Below, in pieces: positions 11,291-23,199 of a stretch of DNA of 64,000 bases (the stretch's first letter is position 1; each line of letters starts with the position of its first letter). The DNA is from Hyposmocoma kahamanoa (taxonomy: Eukaryota > Arthropoda > Insecta > Lepidoptera > Cosmopterigidae): assembly GCF_003589595.1 (NCBI RefSeq), contig NW_020654422.1:13305682-13369681 (forward strand), given 5' to 3'. The position numbers and the translations under genes were made by a program. Under the pieces are notes generated by a model. That model was given only the letters and a program-made list of their open reading frames with translations. It did no database searches and had not been told where the DNA came from.

Positions 11291-11345
11291 AGCGTTGTCC
11301 AAAAAAAATACTGTGCAAAGTAATAAAAGAATCCTTTCTTTACTT

Positions 11346-11370
11346 TTTATTTATTTATTTATTTATTTAG
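11346..11370 (+). repeat. (TTTA)n microsatellite
   Basis: Six consecutive ATTT units directly upstream of an R1 copy. Confidence 0.9.
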
Positions 11371-11515
11371 CAACAGTAGAGCTTCTTGTGAAAGAGACCG
11401 TCCAGGGAAGTACTGCCACCTTACTTATTTTTGCCGCCAAATAGTGAGCATTATTACTGCGTTCCGATCTCTAAGGGTAAGGGTGGGTGAGTAAGGGACA
11501 GGCGTAGTGGCAGTT
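11371..11515 (+). repeat. R1 fragment, 5' half plus a deletion junction
   Basis: CAGTAGAGCTTCTTGTGAAA through GGAAGTACTGCCACC and GCGTTCCGATCTCTAAGGG, then jumps to GGACAGGCGTAGTGGCAG, so much of the 3' half is lost. Confidence 0.8.
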
Positions 11516-11527
11516 AAAATTCGAGAA

Positions 11528-11764
11528 GTATGGTAACTCCGTATAAAGTAATAGTGCGGCTAGTATGTGTGCGCGCGCCGTGTGTAGATGCACACATTCG
11601 CATAATATTGAAAGGCAGTACCTACACCGATCAGTGTATGCATTACATTGATCGTTCCAACGGGCCTTCGCGACTGCATCGCGACATTATGCGTATGTAC
11701 ACGGTTAGCGGCGGGCGCGTACACATACAAGCCGCGCTGCTACGTTTGTATGGAGTTACCATAC
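11528..11764. mobile_element. T4: 237 bp GC-rich TIR element
   Basis: GTATGGTAACTCCGTA at the left is matched in reverse at the right (TGGAGTTACCATAC), about 15 of 16 positions. The interior is CpG-rich, unlike the flanks, and contains further short palindromes such as GCGCGCGC. No clear target duplication was found; family unknown. Confidence 0.65.
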
Positions 11765-13319
11765 TTGTCTTATTATACTATGTTGGTAGTCACTACAAAA
11801 AAGGAGAATCTTTGGTTTAAGTATGCGGGAACGGTCTTCCAACACCTTTGAGTTTGTGCCATATTTCGCTTCAGTTTTCTAGCTTTATTCGTAATTCAGC
11901 GTCCATGTTTCATAATCCACAAACTGCGAGACGGTACTAAACTCTCACGACAAAAGCGCATTACGGGAGAGGTTTCGGCGGGAAGCATGCGCTCTATAGT
12001 TAAGGGTACTCTAGTAATTTTCCACATTGTTCTTGCTTTATGATTGTTAAAGTGAACATTACTGGGTAGAAGCTTAGTTATAATTTTGTGGGCGTTATCC
12101 TAAGGTCTGCAATTTATGTTATTATTTTTTTAAGGGGAGACTAGCCCGTTCATGGACAGCAACATCGTTTATCGTAAAATTAATTATTAGGATAAAGATA
12201 GATTTCAAAGAACCAACCACGGTGTTCGTAAATATGTTAACATCTTCACATCATCTTTCATTGTAACGTTCGAACAAAATGTGGGGTCCGGATCGCGACT
12301 AAATTTCACCTGCATTTTTTCTATTATTCGTTCTAGAGGTCACCCGCTGGAAGTGTCTCTAGCTGATTTATATGTGCACTTCTCCTCATTCATCCGTCAT
12401 TTTTATTATTGACTGTTTTGTGTCGTTTTGGTGTCTGCTGTGAAGGATATTGACGGTGGATATTTTAGTGCTCCAAACAGTAGGCATAAGTGCAGAGGAC
12501 CGGGGTGACGACATCTACCATCTTATATGATGAGCCGAATACAAGATTAAAAGTAGATGGGTTTGTATGGTCATCTGCGACCAAGGTTATTACTGTCTAA
12601 CCACACAACTTTTCTTCTATTCTTATTCCAGCTTACAACTTTCGTCTTACAAGTGCTTTCCGTGTAGTTGTCGCCTACTGCTTCTCCATACAGAAGTATC
12701 AATAACGTACAGACAAAATTCAACGAAGTACCTACATTGAACAATTTATAATGAATTAATATAATGCATTACGGAAAGAAAACTATTGACATTTTTGTGT
12801 GTGCGGTTCTCTTTAAAAGTCTTTTAAAAATATATATTAAAATTGAGGATATAAATTGACATATCATTCTGCTCGACCCAAGCAAAAGGAACCGTATCAG
12901 TACGGGACAATTTTGAATTCGAGCTGATATAGTATTGACTCTTAAGTACTGTTCATAAACGGGTCAATTCCCACTTTCCATAACGAATTCATGCTGGAAT
13001 ATATATTGTTTAGTCTAATCCCTTAGATTATCACCTTCTTCAGGGTTGAAAGTATCGCCACCATCTTGGACACCGTTTTGTAGAAAATCTGCTTTTTGTA
13101 ATCCATCCAATTTGTATACATCCAATGTAACATTTTACTATTTTTTATATGACAATAAATTATTATTATATTTTCTGTCTGGCCTTGTTGACATATTGTT
13201 TTATAACATAATCAGTTCAATAACACCACTGTCACGATAAACATCCAATATTTATAATTATATATGTTGAAATGATTCCAATAACATTTAATAAATTAAT
13301 AAAAGAATAATATGACTAT
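11765..13319. other. Unassigned stretch
   Basis: No coding motif, SINE head or inverted ends recognised over about 1.5 kb. Confidence 0.4.
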
Positions 13320-13642
13320 GGCTCAACTCACACTGGCGCAGAGTCTAATGCGAGTGTTGTCGCGCGTCGTTGCTCGATGAGTCTCGCATTAGCGCGCCCG
13401 AATCACGGCACGATCACAGTGTGATCGGCGTCTGACGCCTCACTGCGCAAGGAGCGCAAGGAACGCAAGGCGACGCGCGACCTTTCGACTTTAACCAAGC
13501 GTCAATGCGCGCCTTCGCGTGATCCCATATTTGCATAACACAAATTTGTACCTTTATAATGGGAAAATAGAGATAAATATGCTATAGGCGAAAAACTTGA
13601 CACGTCGCAACGCTTCGACTCTGCGCCAGTGTGAGTTGAGCC
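13320..13642. mobile_element. T5: 323 bp MITE with perfect 26 bp TIRs
   Basis: GGCTCAACTCACACTGGCGC starts the left end; the right end is its exact reverse complement over 26 bp. The interior is GC-rich and contains the palindrome GATCACAGTGTGATC near 13415. The flanks share GACTATG (13314-13320 and 13646-13652). If the true end is TAAGGCTC, with the left copy altered to TATGGCTC, a 3 bp GAC duplication results. No reading frame. Superfamily not settled. Confidence 0.8.
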
Positions 13643-13897
13643 TTAGACTATGTACGACTAATTTACATTTAATGAACAACAATAATAATAAAAAAAATTG
13701 AAACTAGACAATAATATTCAATTTCACTTACGCTCGCTCCCTGTCCGCTCTGTCTCGAAACTAATAAGTAGAAAAACTCACTTTAACTTACTTAAACTAA
13801 AATGTCATTTTTCCCGTTTTACTAATACGAAGTTTGATATAAATGGATAATCGATACGCTCAGCTTTGCATTCTTATTATAACAAAGCACTTAAGTT
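13643..13897. other. Unassigned stretch
   Basis: AT-rich, no feature recognised. Confidence 0.4.
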
Positions 13898-14115
13898 TTG
13901 TAGTAGTAAATCTGTGAAAGAGTTCGTCCAGGAAGGTACTGCCACCTTACCTATTTCTGCCGCCGAGTACTAAGGGAGCTGGTGAATTTACAGTTGCATG
14001 TGAGGTATCACTTATGTCTCAGGGTGACGGGTGCACTGCAATTGCTAGGGACAGGCCTGTCACTTACCAACAGGCGCTCGACTTGTTCTCCCCGTCACTT
14101 GGTATCATAATAATA
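13898..14115 (+). repeat. R1 with internal deletion
   Basis: CTGTGAAAGAGTTCGTCCAG through GAAGGTACTGCCACCTTACC, a jump to GGAGCTGGTGAATTTACAG, then GGGTGACGGGTGCACTGC and CGTCACTTGGTATCATAATA. The 3' end passes into a short (ATA)n run. Confidence 0.8.
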
Positions 14116-14352
14116 ATAATAAAGTCCTGGAATTTATTAATATTCAAGTTGTTTTGACAGCAGTTAGAAATAAAAATGCAACAGTTGCATCAATGGTATG
14201 TCTCAATTTAAGTAATATTTTGCCTTTGTTTTAAATAGCATAAATTGACAAAGTTCATTTACTGCTATTTTGTTGCTACAAAAGATAAAACTTAAAATTG
14301 TATCAACACAGGGAAATCGGTTTCATTTGTTTAATTTTGTCTTTATTTAAAA
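14116..14352. other. Unassigned stretch
   Basis: AT-rich; nothing recognised apart from the short (ATA)n run at its start. Confidence 0.4.
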
Positions 14353-14871
14353 CCATCGAGTATATAACAAGGAATAGAGATGAAATAGGGCCATCCATCC
14401 CTGGTAACTTGTCAGGAAAATGGGCCTTATATCACTTTAAATATCAAACCTCGTTTGCACTGAAATCACAAATTTGAAAGATGAAATAGCACAACGCTTA
14501 CAACTGACCTGTGTGTATGTCTCCGTATATTCTAAAAACATTCTGTATTTATTATAATAAAGATAGTATCTCTAACTGGGGTATACCATTCGGTGGTGTG
14601 GGAAAAATAGCAAAATATCTAATTACAAAACAAACTGAATCACATTTCATCGGTAATTAAATATTAAATATGTAATTTTTCAACTTTCGTCCATTATACC
14701 AAAGCTCAAGTTAAACTGGTTGATTTGAAGTGAAACAATTGACGACATCGGTCAATTGTTTCAAATTCAGGCTAGCCAATTGGAGCGTAGTGTCACCGTA
14801 ATGATTAGGCAAAATAGTTTTCAAACAAATTAAATGACATTTCGTCTCTATTTCTGGTTATATACTCGATG
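14353..14871. mobile_element. T6: ~520 bp TIR element
   Basis: ATCGAGTATATAACAAGGAA with AGAGATGAAAT continuing at the left is matched in reverse at the right, roughly 28 of 33 positions. Both sides are flanked by TTTAAAA, which would allow a TA, TTAA or longer duplication. An inner hairpin near 14735-14763 is formed by GAAACAATTGAC and its partner. No transposase frame. Confidence 0.65.
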
Positions 14872-15321
14872 TTTAAAACTCTTTGAAGTAAGTTTTGTGC
14901 TTTTATTTCTAACTTAGCTTAACCTCATACCGGTTAGGTAAGGAAAACTTTTAGAAATTTTTAACAAGTTTCATGTTTCTTTTTAAGAGAGCGCTATCAT
15001 GTAACAAAATACATTTACTGTGCGCTTGACGATAAATTCTTACATTATTCTGGAATATATTATTATAATATTATGAAATAACGATCACCAACGCCAACCA
15101 TACTATATAGTCACTGTTGAGTACGAGTCTCATCCAAGTGGAGGGTTTAGGCATTGTCGAGAGGTGTTGTTACTTCTAAGCATTAACAAATCAAATTAGA
15201 AATTAAAGTAGTAGGTATATGCCGCAACTGGGATTCGATGGGATCGGGGGACTTATCAATTGAGAAGTAACTGTTTTTCCACTGTACTATTTTTGGATAT
15301 TTCATTTTTTATACAAAATTA
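14872..15321. other. Unassigned stretch
   Basis: No repeat or coding signal recognised. Confidence 0.4.
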
Positions 15322-15364
15322 CGCACATAATTTTGTATAATTAATTATTACAAAATTATGTGCG
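15322..15364. repeat. Perfect 16 bp hairpin at the edge of an R1 copy
   Basis: CGCACATAATTTTGTA and its exact reverse complement are separated by an 11-base AT loop. The right arm ends in TGTGCG at the boundary of the R1 copy that follows. Confidence 0.85.
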
Positions 15365-15625
15365 CGGTTGTAAGCAACACGCCTGTCCATAATGGTTGCA
15401 GTGCCGCGCAGAGCTTTAAATTGCAAAGATCTGAAGGGCACTGCCACTGCACCTATCACTCTGATACATAACTTAAGAAGTCCCATGTGCCTGTAATTTC
15501 ACCAGCACCCTTACATTTCAAAACCAGAACGCAGCAATGTGAGTATTGCTACTTGGCAGCAGAAATAGGTGAAGTGGCAGTACTTCCCTGGACGATCTCG
15601 TTCACAAGGTGCTCTACTGCTAGTA
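15358..15625 (-). repeat. R1, nearly complete
   Basis: Reverse-orientation R1 from GTAAGCAACACGCCTGTCC through GTGCCTGTAATTTCACCAGC, CAGAAATAGGTGAAGTGGC and TTCCCTGGACGATCTCG to CTCTACTGCTAGTA. The A-rich 3' end is replaced by the hairpin at 15322-15364. Confidence 0.85.
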
Positions 15626-16629
15626 CATTTGCGTAGCAGCGATGACAGATTTATTTACCTATATGTCAGTACCTCATAGTTTAGAACTGAATCTTCAGAC
15701 ATCTTTTGAGCAGATTTAGGGATCGAGCAATGAGATTACGTTTAATAGTAACACTGTATATTTTAATCGTTGTGAAATCGAATAACAATTTGTACTTTCT
15801 ATTATTGTTAACGATCAAAATGGGCACTAAGTGAAACGTAGGACAGTTTCTAGGTAGCGTATGTGTAGTCCGAGTCTCGGACCATCACTGTGTCCTCTCT
15901 CGTCTACTACCACTGTTCCTCACTCAGAATCCGTCAAGGTCCACCGGCAGAGGAAGAGCGCGATACGCTTTGCAATCTGCAGGTGACGCCTCTGTCTCGC
16001 AGTTTTTCGTCCGTCTATTGTACGTTTCCGACATATTATAATGATGTGCCAAACAACCACACGTCACAGCGTAAAGCAGCGTAGTTACCCCAGAAAGTTA
16101 ATACAATCATCATTTGTAAGCCAAATATACGTCGAGATCAATTCAATGATCCCAAAGACGATATTTTTACCATAAGTAATTTAGGAGTTGGGTAGTCTTC
16201 AGTCTGCTCTAGTTGCATTATCAAGACTACCATATTAATATCATTTTCCGTAGTATATAAAACTGAAAGACGATCTAATTTCAAGAACGAGATCCCTACC
16301 TGGGAAAAGCACTGATGGTCTTTAAACAGTTGAACAACTGTTCATCAAACATAGCTAAAAGGTGCTTACAAACCAGGCAAATGCGCTGCATGTGCGCTGC
16401 ATGCGTGTAGTTAAGTTTGCCTCTGTAAACGCATCTTACGCAAGGCAAGCAAGTATAGATGGCGCGCGAGGGCTGCGCGTATGGCATATGGCGTATGGCG
16501 AACAGATTCCATTACGTAATTCACGGCGCATTCACCAGATCTGTACGCACTCTAAATACAATTCCGATTAAACTAGACTCCAAATAAAAAAATAAAACAT
16601 ATCCTAAATCCTATCCTACATTTTCAATA
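15626..16629. other. Unassigned stretch
   Basis: Contains a GC-richer patch near 16380-16500 with direct copies of GCTGCATG. No gene, SINE head or inverted ends identified. Confidence 0.4.
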
Positions 16630-16692
16630 GTTACGGACAGGTGTATCGTTTACCATCAGCCGCACGACTTGTTTATCTTATCATTTATACCG
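16630..16692 (+). repeat. R1 3' fragment
   Basis: GGACAGGTGTATCGTTTACC, then CGCACGACTTGTTTATC, the last ~60 bp of R1. Confidence 0.65.
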
Positions 16693-17804
16693 TAAAGAAA
16701 TACGAAGATAAATAACTTCTATCAAATGTACATACACATACATATACAATAACTACAATATTTACCGTAAACAATATCTCATTTGAATCACGTAGTTTCT
16801 TAATTATGATTATTTAATTGCGGTAATAATGATTTGGGCAAATTTTAATCATAATAGCAATAATTGTAAAATAGTATACGATAATAATTATATTTGAATA
16901 ATGTTTTAAATTCGTAAATTTGAATTCCATAAATGAATAGCTATACTATATATAATACTATATATACTATATATATAATACTATCGACCTTGATTTATAA
17001 TGATGGAAATTTAAAAATATATGTGCCCAAAACCAAAACAGATGACTATTCAAACATTTTTCTTTTAAATGTAGCGTGCATTGTACATAAATCTATTCTA
17101 CGGCCACTTTGTCATGATCTGTGACAAGATAAAATTCATAAGACATATTACAATAATTTTAGATTGAAAAAGACACGTAGTTGTGTAATTATTAATTATT
17201 GTCATTAATTGTTTTAATATTTTATTCAATATTCTGATTTCATTGAAATAGATAATGGGCATGTACGAACAAAATGCGTAAATTGGCCAAGCAAAAAAAA
17301 AACATGTCAGGACAGTGGCCCGTGAAAACATGCAATTTCTGCATTGGAGGTAGAGTTAAGACATAAAAATAACCAATAACGTAATTGGAATTAATGAAAT
17401 TGTCCTTTAACTGGCAGATGTCATCGTAAAGTCGGAACAAAATAAAAACGCTGCTTTTTCACGTGAAAGTTGCGATAAAAACGTATTTTTCCCTATTGGA
17501 AATGGCATGTAATCTACTAATAGAGTTACGTCCATAGAGCTCAATAACAAAAAATGTACGGAATAAGATTGTGAATGGGAGTATGCATTAGTTTTAATTA
17601 AAGTTGGAATAGATGCATGCACAGACCACATTTTCTTCCGTGGATGCTTGCGTTGGTGTTTTATTTTACACATAACGGATTAGATGGACTGGGATTTGAT
17701 TTTTTGACAATTCATACTTATTTCTGGATGGTCACAGAATTTGGAGCCGTACGAATCGAAAGCACGATTCCATGGTTACAGCCGTTTTTCTACTACGGAA
17801 TTTA
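16693..17804. other. Unassigned AT-rich stretch
   Basis: Includes TATA-rich simple sequence near 16940-16985. No coding or repeat signal recognised. Confidence 0.4.
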
Positions 17805-17986
17805 GATATGAGTGCCGCGCTGGCGCGCCGCTGCCGCCGCGTTTTCCCTCGCGTTGACGCCGCCGACCAATGCAATAGGCGCACCGTTCAATTCGATCAG
17901 GCGCTCCGATCGTACGCACTCACACGCTTCCGTATTGTGTATGTGAAAATGGCTACGTCAGAAAATGACTATTCTAAGATAAAACT

Positions 17987-19740
17987 GTTTTTTTTTTATA
18001 AAACGTAAGTTCGCATTTGACCTCCATCTCACCTGATGGAAAGTGATGATGNNNNNNNNNNAGGGAACAAGTCTGCAGGCAGGGAATTCCACTTCATAGC
18101 CGTTCGCCATATAAATGTGGAAGAAAGAAGAAGAACGAAGAAAGAAAATTCATTTATTTGCACACCACAAATGACACCACACAGAAAAAAAGGCTTCGTG
18201 CGAATCTTTGGAATATCCACAACATAGAGGTGGAACCCAAGCCTACGCCTAGTCCCCCGGTGATAGAAAGGGGAAAGCGAAATTAAATCGTGTAATTCCA
18301 TCGCACACTCTCTGTGATATATCCTGTGAAATACCGATAAGCTGGCAACTTTACGGCGGTGTTCAAGGCTCCGCAGTTTCGCCTCCTAACTAATTCCGAT
18401 TCACCTATAAGATTCTGGGCACGGTTGTCAATTGAATTTAAGGTTACCAGTTGGTATGTAGCAAAGCCATCCTAAAGGTGGCAGCAGTACTTCATGCACG
18501 TCCGGACTTGTACTTGGTACAGCAGAAGCAACTATCTCGGTGTGAAGTAACGCCTCACCCTGGAAAGGATCCCAAGCTTCCTTGCTGCATGTTTGGCCAT
18601 GGGTTCAATGTATCTGCCGAAGTACAAATTGGATGACAGGTCCATTCCAAGTAGCTGGAGCCATTCGGCTATTGGTATGGATATATCACGAAAAGTCGGA
18701 GTCAGCTCAAAGGGACTCCGTTTTGAGGAGAATAGACACGCCTGCGTTTTCGTAGCGTTGAATTTGACAAGATTGGCATCGCCCCCGTCGGAGATTGCCT
18801 TGAGTGTCAAATCCAAACGGCTTACCATGGACTCTCGACAAGACTGGATTTGCTGTCCACTGACCCTTGCATTGGTCAAGTACCTATCTACAACAGTGTT
18901 GTCATCAGCAAGCAAAGGTACCTGGAATTAACATATCATTGATATGCAGCAGAAACAGAGTTGCAGATAGTACGGAACTCTGAGGAATCTATCTAGACCA
19001 CTCGAATCGAACGTTCGCTCAACAAATCCGAAACCCAATTGCAAAGGTCAGTGGAAAGCCCGTAAGAGGAGAGCTTACTTAAAAGGCTTGCGTGCCAGAT
19101 CCTGTCAAAAACTTTAGAAATATCCAAAGACACACTCCAAGTGCTTCACTTTGCTTTTCTATAGCCTCGTTCCATATGTGACAGGCATACACAAGAAGAT
19201 ACCCAGTTGATCGTCCTCGTCGGTGCTGGCGATCACTGAGGAGGTCGTTGTCTTCAAGGTACTACCGGAGACGGTTGTTGAGTATATGTTCCATAGTCTC
19301 GCGGAGTATGGAAGTGACTGACATATCATATATATGATCTATAGTTGACAGAGTCAGCTGCTTCCCTTTTTCGGCACAGGTTGCACGTTTACAAGCTTCC
19401 ACGACCTGGGAACTACAACAGTCTCAAATGAGAGGCGATACAGGCGTAGGCGTGTGAGAACAGGAGACAACTCAGGCATACAGTTACGTAGGACTAGTGC
19501 TGGAATTTCATCTGGCCCGCTAGCTTTATTCACGTCTTGATTCCGCAGAGTTCTAAGTACCTCTTTTTGGCGTATTCGAATTGGCGCCATAGTGCAGCCA
19601 GCCTGAGGTAAGATGAGATCCAGACGCGAACTCTTTGTAAAGAGTGAGGCAAAAAGATTTGCGTTGTCTTCTGCAGTATACGCCACCGTGCAGTCCGGCC
19701 TCAGCAGAGGTGGTATAGATGAGCGACAAAAGTTAGTTAG
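17987..19740 (-). pseudogene. L3: non-LTR retrotransposon polymerase remnant
   Basis: Minus-strand pieces in order: KASGPDEIPALVLRNCMPEL and PRSWKLVNVQPVPKKG (RT N-terminal motifs, about 19550-19360), LDISKVFDRIWHAS (near 19110), SSYGLSTDLCNWVSDLL (near 19060), the catalytic box as LADDNT (near 18905), NLVKFNATKTQ and LGILSRVRRYFTPR (near 18540), then RRLGFHLYV and KWNSLPADLFP (near 18070). The order matches the RT and C-terminal domain of a Jockey- or CR1-like polymerase. Frames shift several times. The Y/F before ADD is L, and the box GVPQGS is not readable. The 3' end has CACTTTCCATCAGGTGAGAT followed by an A-run (T-run on the plus strand, 17987-17996). An assembly gap interrupts it near the C-terminus. 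Confidence 0.88.
18052..18061. other. Assembly gap (10 N)
   Basis: Ten undetermined bases inside the C-terminal region of L3. The sequence on either side is not duplicated, unlike the gap at 52782. Confidence 0.95.
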
Positions 19741-20105
19741 TGACTTTATATTTAAACATGTTTTGTTTAAAAAATTAATTTGTCAATTTCTAGCGTGCGT
19801 CGGCATTTTCACTACGCATACACAATGCGGAAGCGTGCGCATGCGTACGATCGGAGCGCCTGATCTGAACTGATAAAAATATGATTACTGTAGAAAATAC
19901 GTTATTTTATTTTTTTCTTTGAAAAAGAATTTGTATAATGGTTTTTGTAAAAACAAACATCCTTACACAAATTCGTTTTAAGGTCGCGCTCGCGCCGCCG
20001 AAACGCCGCCGTCGCCGACACTTTTCCGTCGGTGCGCTGCCGCCGGTTGGTCTATTATCAGCGCTCATATCTACTATGGATGACTTAAGTTTCAATCGGG
20101 TCAAG

Positions 20106-20545
20106 CTTAACTATAATAATAATAATCCATTTATTTCAGATACATTCATCCATAATATTTTTTAGTAAAGAAAAAACTGAAGCTTGTGTCAGGCTTAAAT
20201 TAATAAAATAAAACAAAATTATACGTAGGTATTAAGATGGGAACATAACGTATCCAGCCAATGTCAAGACAACTGGCTACGCATTGGCAGCAGTGTGTAA
20301 GCGCATCCACTGCCCCAGCATTGGGGACTCCCATCTTTCCACCAATGTTCTCAGGATGCCGTTCGTACTGAGACGCATGCGACGGAGTAGCGTTGCACTA
20401 CGCTTTCGCACGATAGCGTAGAAATCGTCTACATGTTTCTCTGCAATACATAGTTGACGCGCTACAGAAAGATGGAATTCGGAACAGCGTCCCGAACGCA
20501 TTGTTGTACTGGATGCGTAGTACTCCGTATATCCGCCGCGTGTAA
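20106..20545 (-). pseudogene. L8: C-terminal end of another non-LTR polymerase
   Basis: Minus strand: YGVLRIQYNNAFGTLFRIP, FCSAST, then after a frameshift HVDDFYAIVRKRSATLLRRM, STNGILRTLVERWESPML and a stop at about 20277. The patterns YNNAFR..L..PRFCSAS and IRKR.ASL..R are typical of the extreme C-terminus of a LINE family common in Lepidoptera. The 3' untranslated region ends in AATAAATGGATT and an (ATT)n tail at 20116-20127. It abuts the right end of T7. Confidence 0.75.
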
Positions 20546-20918
20546 CTGACTCACAGGCTGCACCTGTAAAACGACTGGCAATATCCTTTAAAAAGCGTTA
20601 ACTTTACTTCATTTCTACATCTTGCAAACCTAATGAATGTATGACAAGGCAATTTGACAGTTTTGTACGGGCCCGACTTCGAGAGTAGTCCCCGTAGGTC
20701 AATCCATGGTGGGAAAATGGCTTAGCTACGGATTTCAAGCTTCGAGAGTATCGTCCCTGTTTAGACTACAAGAATATTTCATAAATTGGTTCCGCTGCTA
20801 AAGTACTCTATAATTATATACTAGCAAAGCTTTTTTAGTTTAAGTATATTTTATTGGTATAGGTACTGTTACTTGCACATTATAAATACTTCACATGTGT
20901 ATGTAGTTTTATGTAATG
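20546..20918. other. Unassigned stretch
   Basis: No repeat or coding signal recognised. TTCGAGAGTAGTCCCCGTAG and TTCGAGAGTATCGTCCCTGT (about 20680 and 20735) are weak direct repeats. Confidence 0.35.
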
Positions 20919-22074
20919 AAAGGTGTACCAGATGATCCCCTTAAGGGACAATGGTGGTAGATTAAAAGATATTCAGCTTAAAGCAGATGTAAAAGCGTTG
21001 AATGATAGAAAATTTATCTATTTACGTGTTGTCTTACTAAAAACGTTTCATTTCTTGATCTTTCATTATTATTTTTGAATTTTTTTAAAACCCTACTAAA
21101 GGATCGTCTTCAAGATGATCCTAAGGGCTTGGGCAAGATCATCCAGGGAATCAACTTGCCTCTATGTAGGAAAATTTCTAGGTTTTGGTAGAAACAAATG
21201 AAAACAACAAATTTTTGGACCTTACAAAGTCCTCACTTATGTAATCTACTACTGTCTACTGTAATAAATTTCCTGTTTCACACATCTCATGAAAACAGTT
21301 TTTTTTTCACCTAAACATTCATTGAACAGACAGACCCTTTATTTTTATCTTTAGCCCGTCTTTTTAATGACATAACGCGTACCTACTGCTAACTATTTAC
21401 TTGCCAATCTATGTGGCGTCCTACTTTTTACGCCTCTAGTTCTTTAGATCATAGTCTTTCGACCACCCACCACGAATGGCTTTTCTTTTACAATTACGCG
21501 GTTTGGTCTAAAACAAGAGAAAGCATTTATATTTGTTATTAATCGAGATCGATCATGTGAACGAAATCCAGTTTTCTACTATTTTATTCGTGTTCCAATC
21601 TATTTAATTAAGAGGTTTCAGTATTCAGAAAAACATACACATTGAAAATAGTCCGTTAACAATATATGCAGTGCAAAATGATCTCCACGGATCATCTCGT
21701 ACACCCGTTGTCCCAATTTACTTATTTTTATATTTTGTTCGGCAAAATAATATGTATGCTGTCTACTGTTACCACGCCATTAAAAAAGTAAATAGAGCAT
21801 TATACAAAGTCACCAACACAAAAATCTTAGCAATTGATTGCTTAGAATGGAAGTTGCGTAACCTTTTAATCAACTTTACCTTAGATCAAACTCAGACAAT
21901 TTTTGTTCTTTTCAACAAAAGTGAACTCGGCACTCACATCGCTATTTCGAATTAACTGATGAGAAAGCACATTGAGGCCTACATTTTACTGAAGAAAATG
22001 TCGAGATGACGTTACTAGTTTCGCTACAATTGAAAAGGATCATCTTACCTCCAAGGATCATCTCGTACACCTTT
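20919..22074. mobile_element. T8: 1156 bp TIR element, unclassified
   Basis: AAAGGTGTACCAGATGATCC at the left matches the reverse complement of the right end (19 of 20). The word GGATCATC or GATGATCC recurs inside near 21110, 21150, 21690 and 22037, once as GGATCATCTCGTACACCC, an inner copy of the right end. An inner frame of 94 codons at 21671-21955 overlaps that inner copy and has no recognisable domain. A non-autonomous element with repeated end motifs is the simplest reading. Target duplication unclear. Confidence 0.65.
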
Positions 22075-22848
22075 CCCCTACACTATTTATTATGTCGGTT
22101 TTCTTATCTGTTTATTTATTTATTGTTGTTAGTGCCTCCCTCGTTCCGGGTTTACTGAAAATCAACGCCACGAAACGAATTAAAAAGAGCCGTTTGTTGC
22201 TATAGTTGAGCAAATCCTGATTGCACTAACCGCGACACGCATGACGGTTAACTAGGTGCTGCGTAATGTTTTTTTTTTAATTACTTTTATTACTATTATT
22301 TTTATCATTACCTATTTTCGACTCTCGCCTCTTCAAAGGCCTAAAAATTATTATTATTGTTCCTCTGTTGTTTTGTTCACATGCGTGTCTGTGATTGTGT
22401 AATAAACAATTTTCTTACTTCTTTCTTTCTTTAAATATATTCAGGATGTTAACTTAAGTGTATTACACTCACAGGTGAGTGATTTCACCTATTAATAACA
22501 ATTTCCACTATGAAGAGGGGTCCGCTTCTAAAGAATCTGCAGTTCTCTATATTTTGGTTGAATGAGTATGAATATTTAGTCCGAAACAGGTGATTTCCGT
22601 TTCAGAGAGATCCTCATGGTAATAATAGTTACGGGTGGAATCACATCCCTTCGGGTGTAATGCTATTACGTTAATACCTTATGAAGGTAGGCCTTTCCAA
22701 GAAAGAAGAATCTGCCAAAATTGCCGTGCGTTACATGAATTTCAATGATAGCAATCGCAGGTTTCTAAAATATACATAGAATAAGAACATAAGGCGAGAT
22801 GGATGGATTGGTCTAATATAGATTAAAGAAGCTTACAAGTACATTTTT
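22075..22848. other. Unassigned stretch
   Basis: Contains T-rich and TTTCTTTC runs near 22265 and 22420. No coding or repeat family signal recognised. Confidence 0.4.
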
Positions 22849-23110
22849 TTTTGTATGATATCAAGTAACGGGATGAACAGTCATGTTTCGGGTGGCAAGC
22901 GACACGCCAGTTCATAACAGTTGCAGTGCCACTCAGGGCTTTAAATAGCAAATATCTGAGGCCGTCTGCCACTATGGCAGTCACTCTGGGACATAAGTTA
23001 AAAAATTCCATGTGCCTGTAATTTCAACAGTATCCTTACCCTTCAAAACAGGAAAGCAGTAACGCTCACAATAGTGCTTGGCTGCGAAATAGGTAGCTCC
23101 GAGCTTCCGC
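22849..23110 (-). repeat. R1, nearly complete
   Basis: Reverse-orientation R1 from TTTGTATGATATCAAGTAAC through GCGACACGCCAGTTCATAAC, GCCTGTAATTTCAACAG and GCTTGGCTGCGAAATAGG. The 5' edge is altered. Confidence 0.85.
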
Positions 23111-23199
23111 TACTGAACATATTCCTCTCCAGCAGAATGCCCTCATACACTGTCTAGTTCGTGTCGGTCGGCTTAAGAGTCGATGCGAATTCAAATTTT

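Larger units (their letters stand above)
17805..20071. mobile_element. T7: 2.27 kb composite TIR element with TA duplication, split by L3
   Basis: Outer ends are GATATGAGTGC at the left and GCGCTCATATC at the right, inverted copies with one mismatch, each flanked by TA. A second inverted pair lies further in: GATCAGGCGCTCCGATCGTA (from 17898) reappears reversed ending at about 19868, with the match running on through the CACGCTTCCGTATTGTGTATG region. Between the pairs both sides are strongly CpG-rich. The space between the inner arms is taken up by non-LTR remnant L3, whose A-rich tail abuts the left arm. No transposase was seen. Before the L3 insertion this was probably a few-hundred-bp non-autonomous element with subterminal GC-rich repeats. 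Confidence 0.75.

Noticed and set aside
16380..16510. GC-rich patch as a MITE
   Set aside because: Direct GCTGCATG words occur, but no inverted ends were found.
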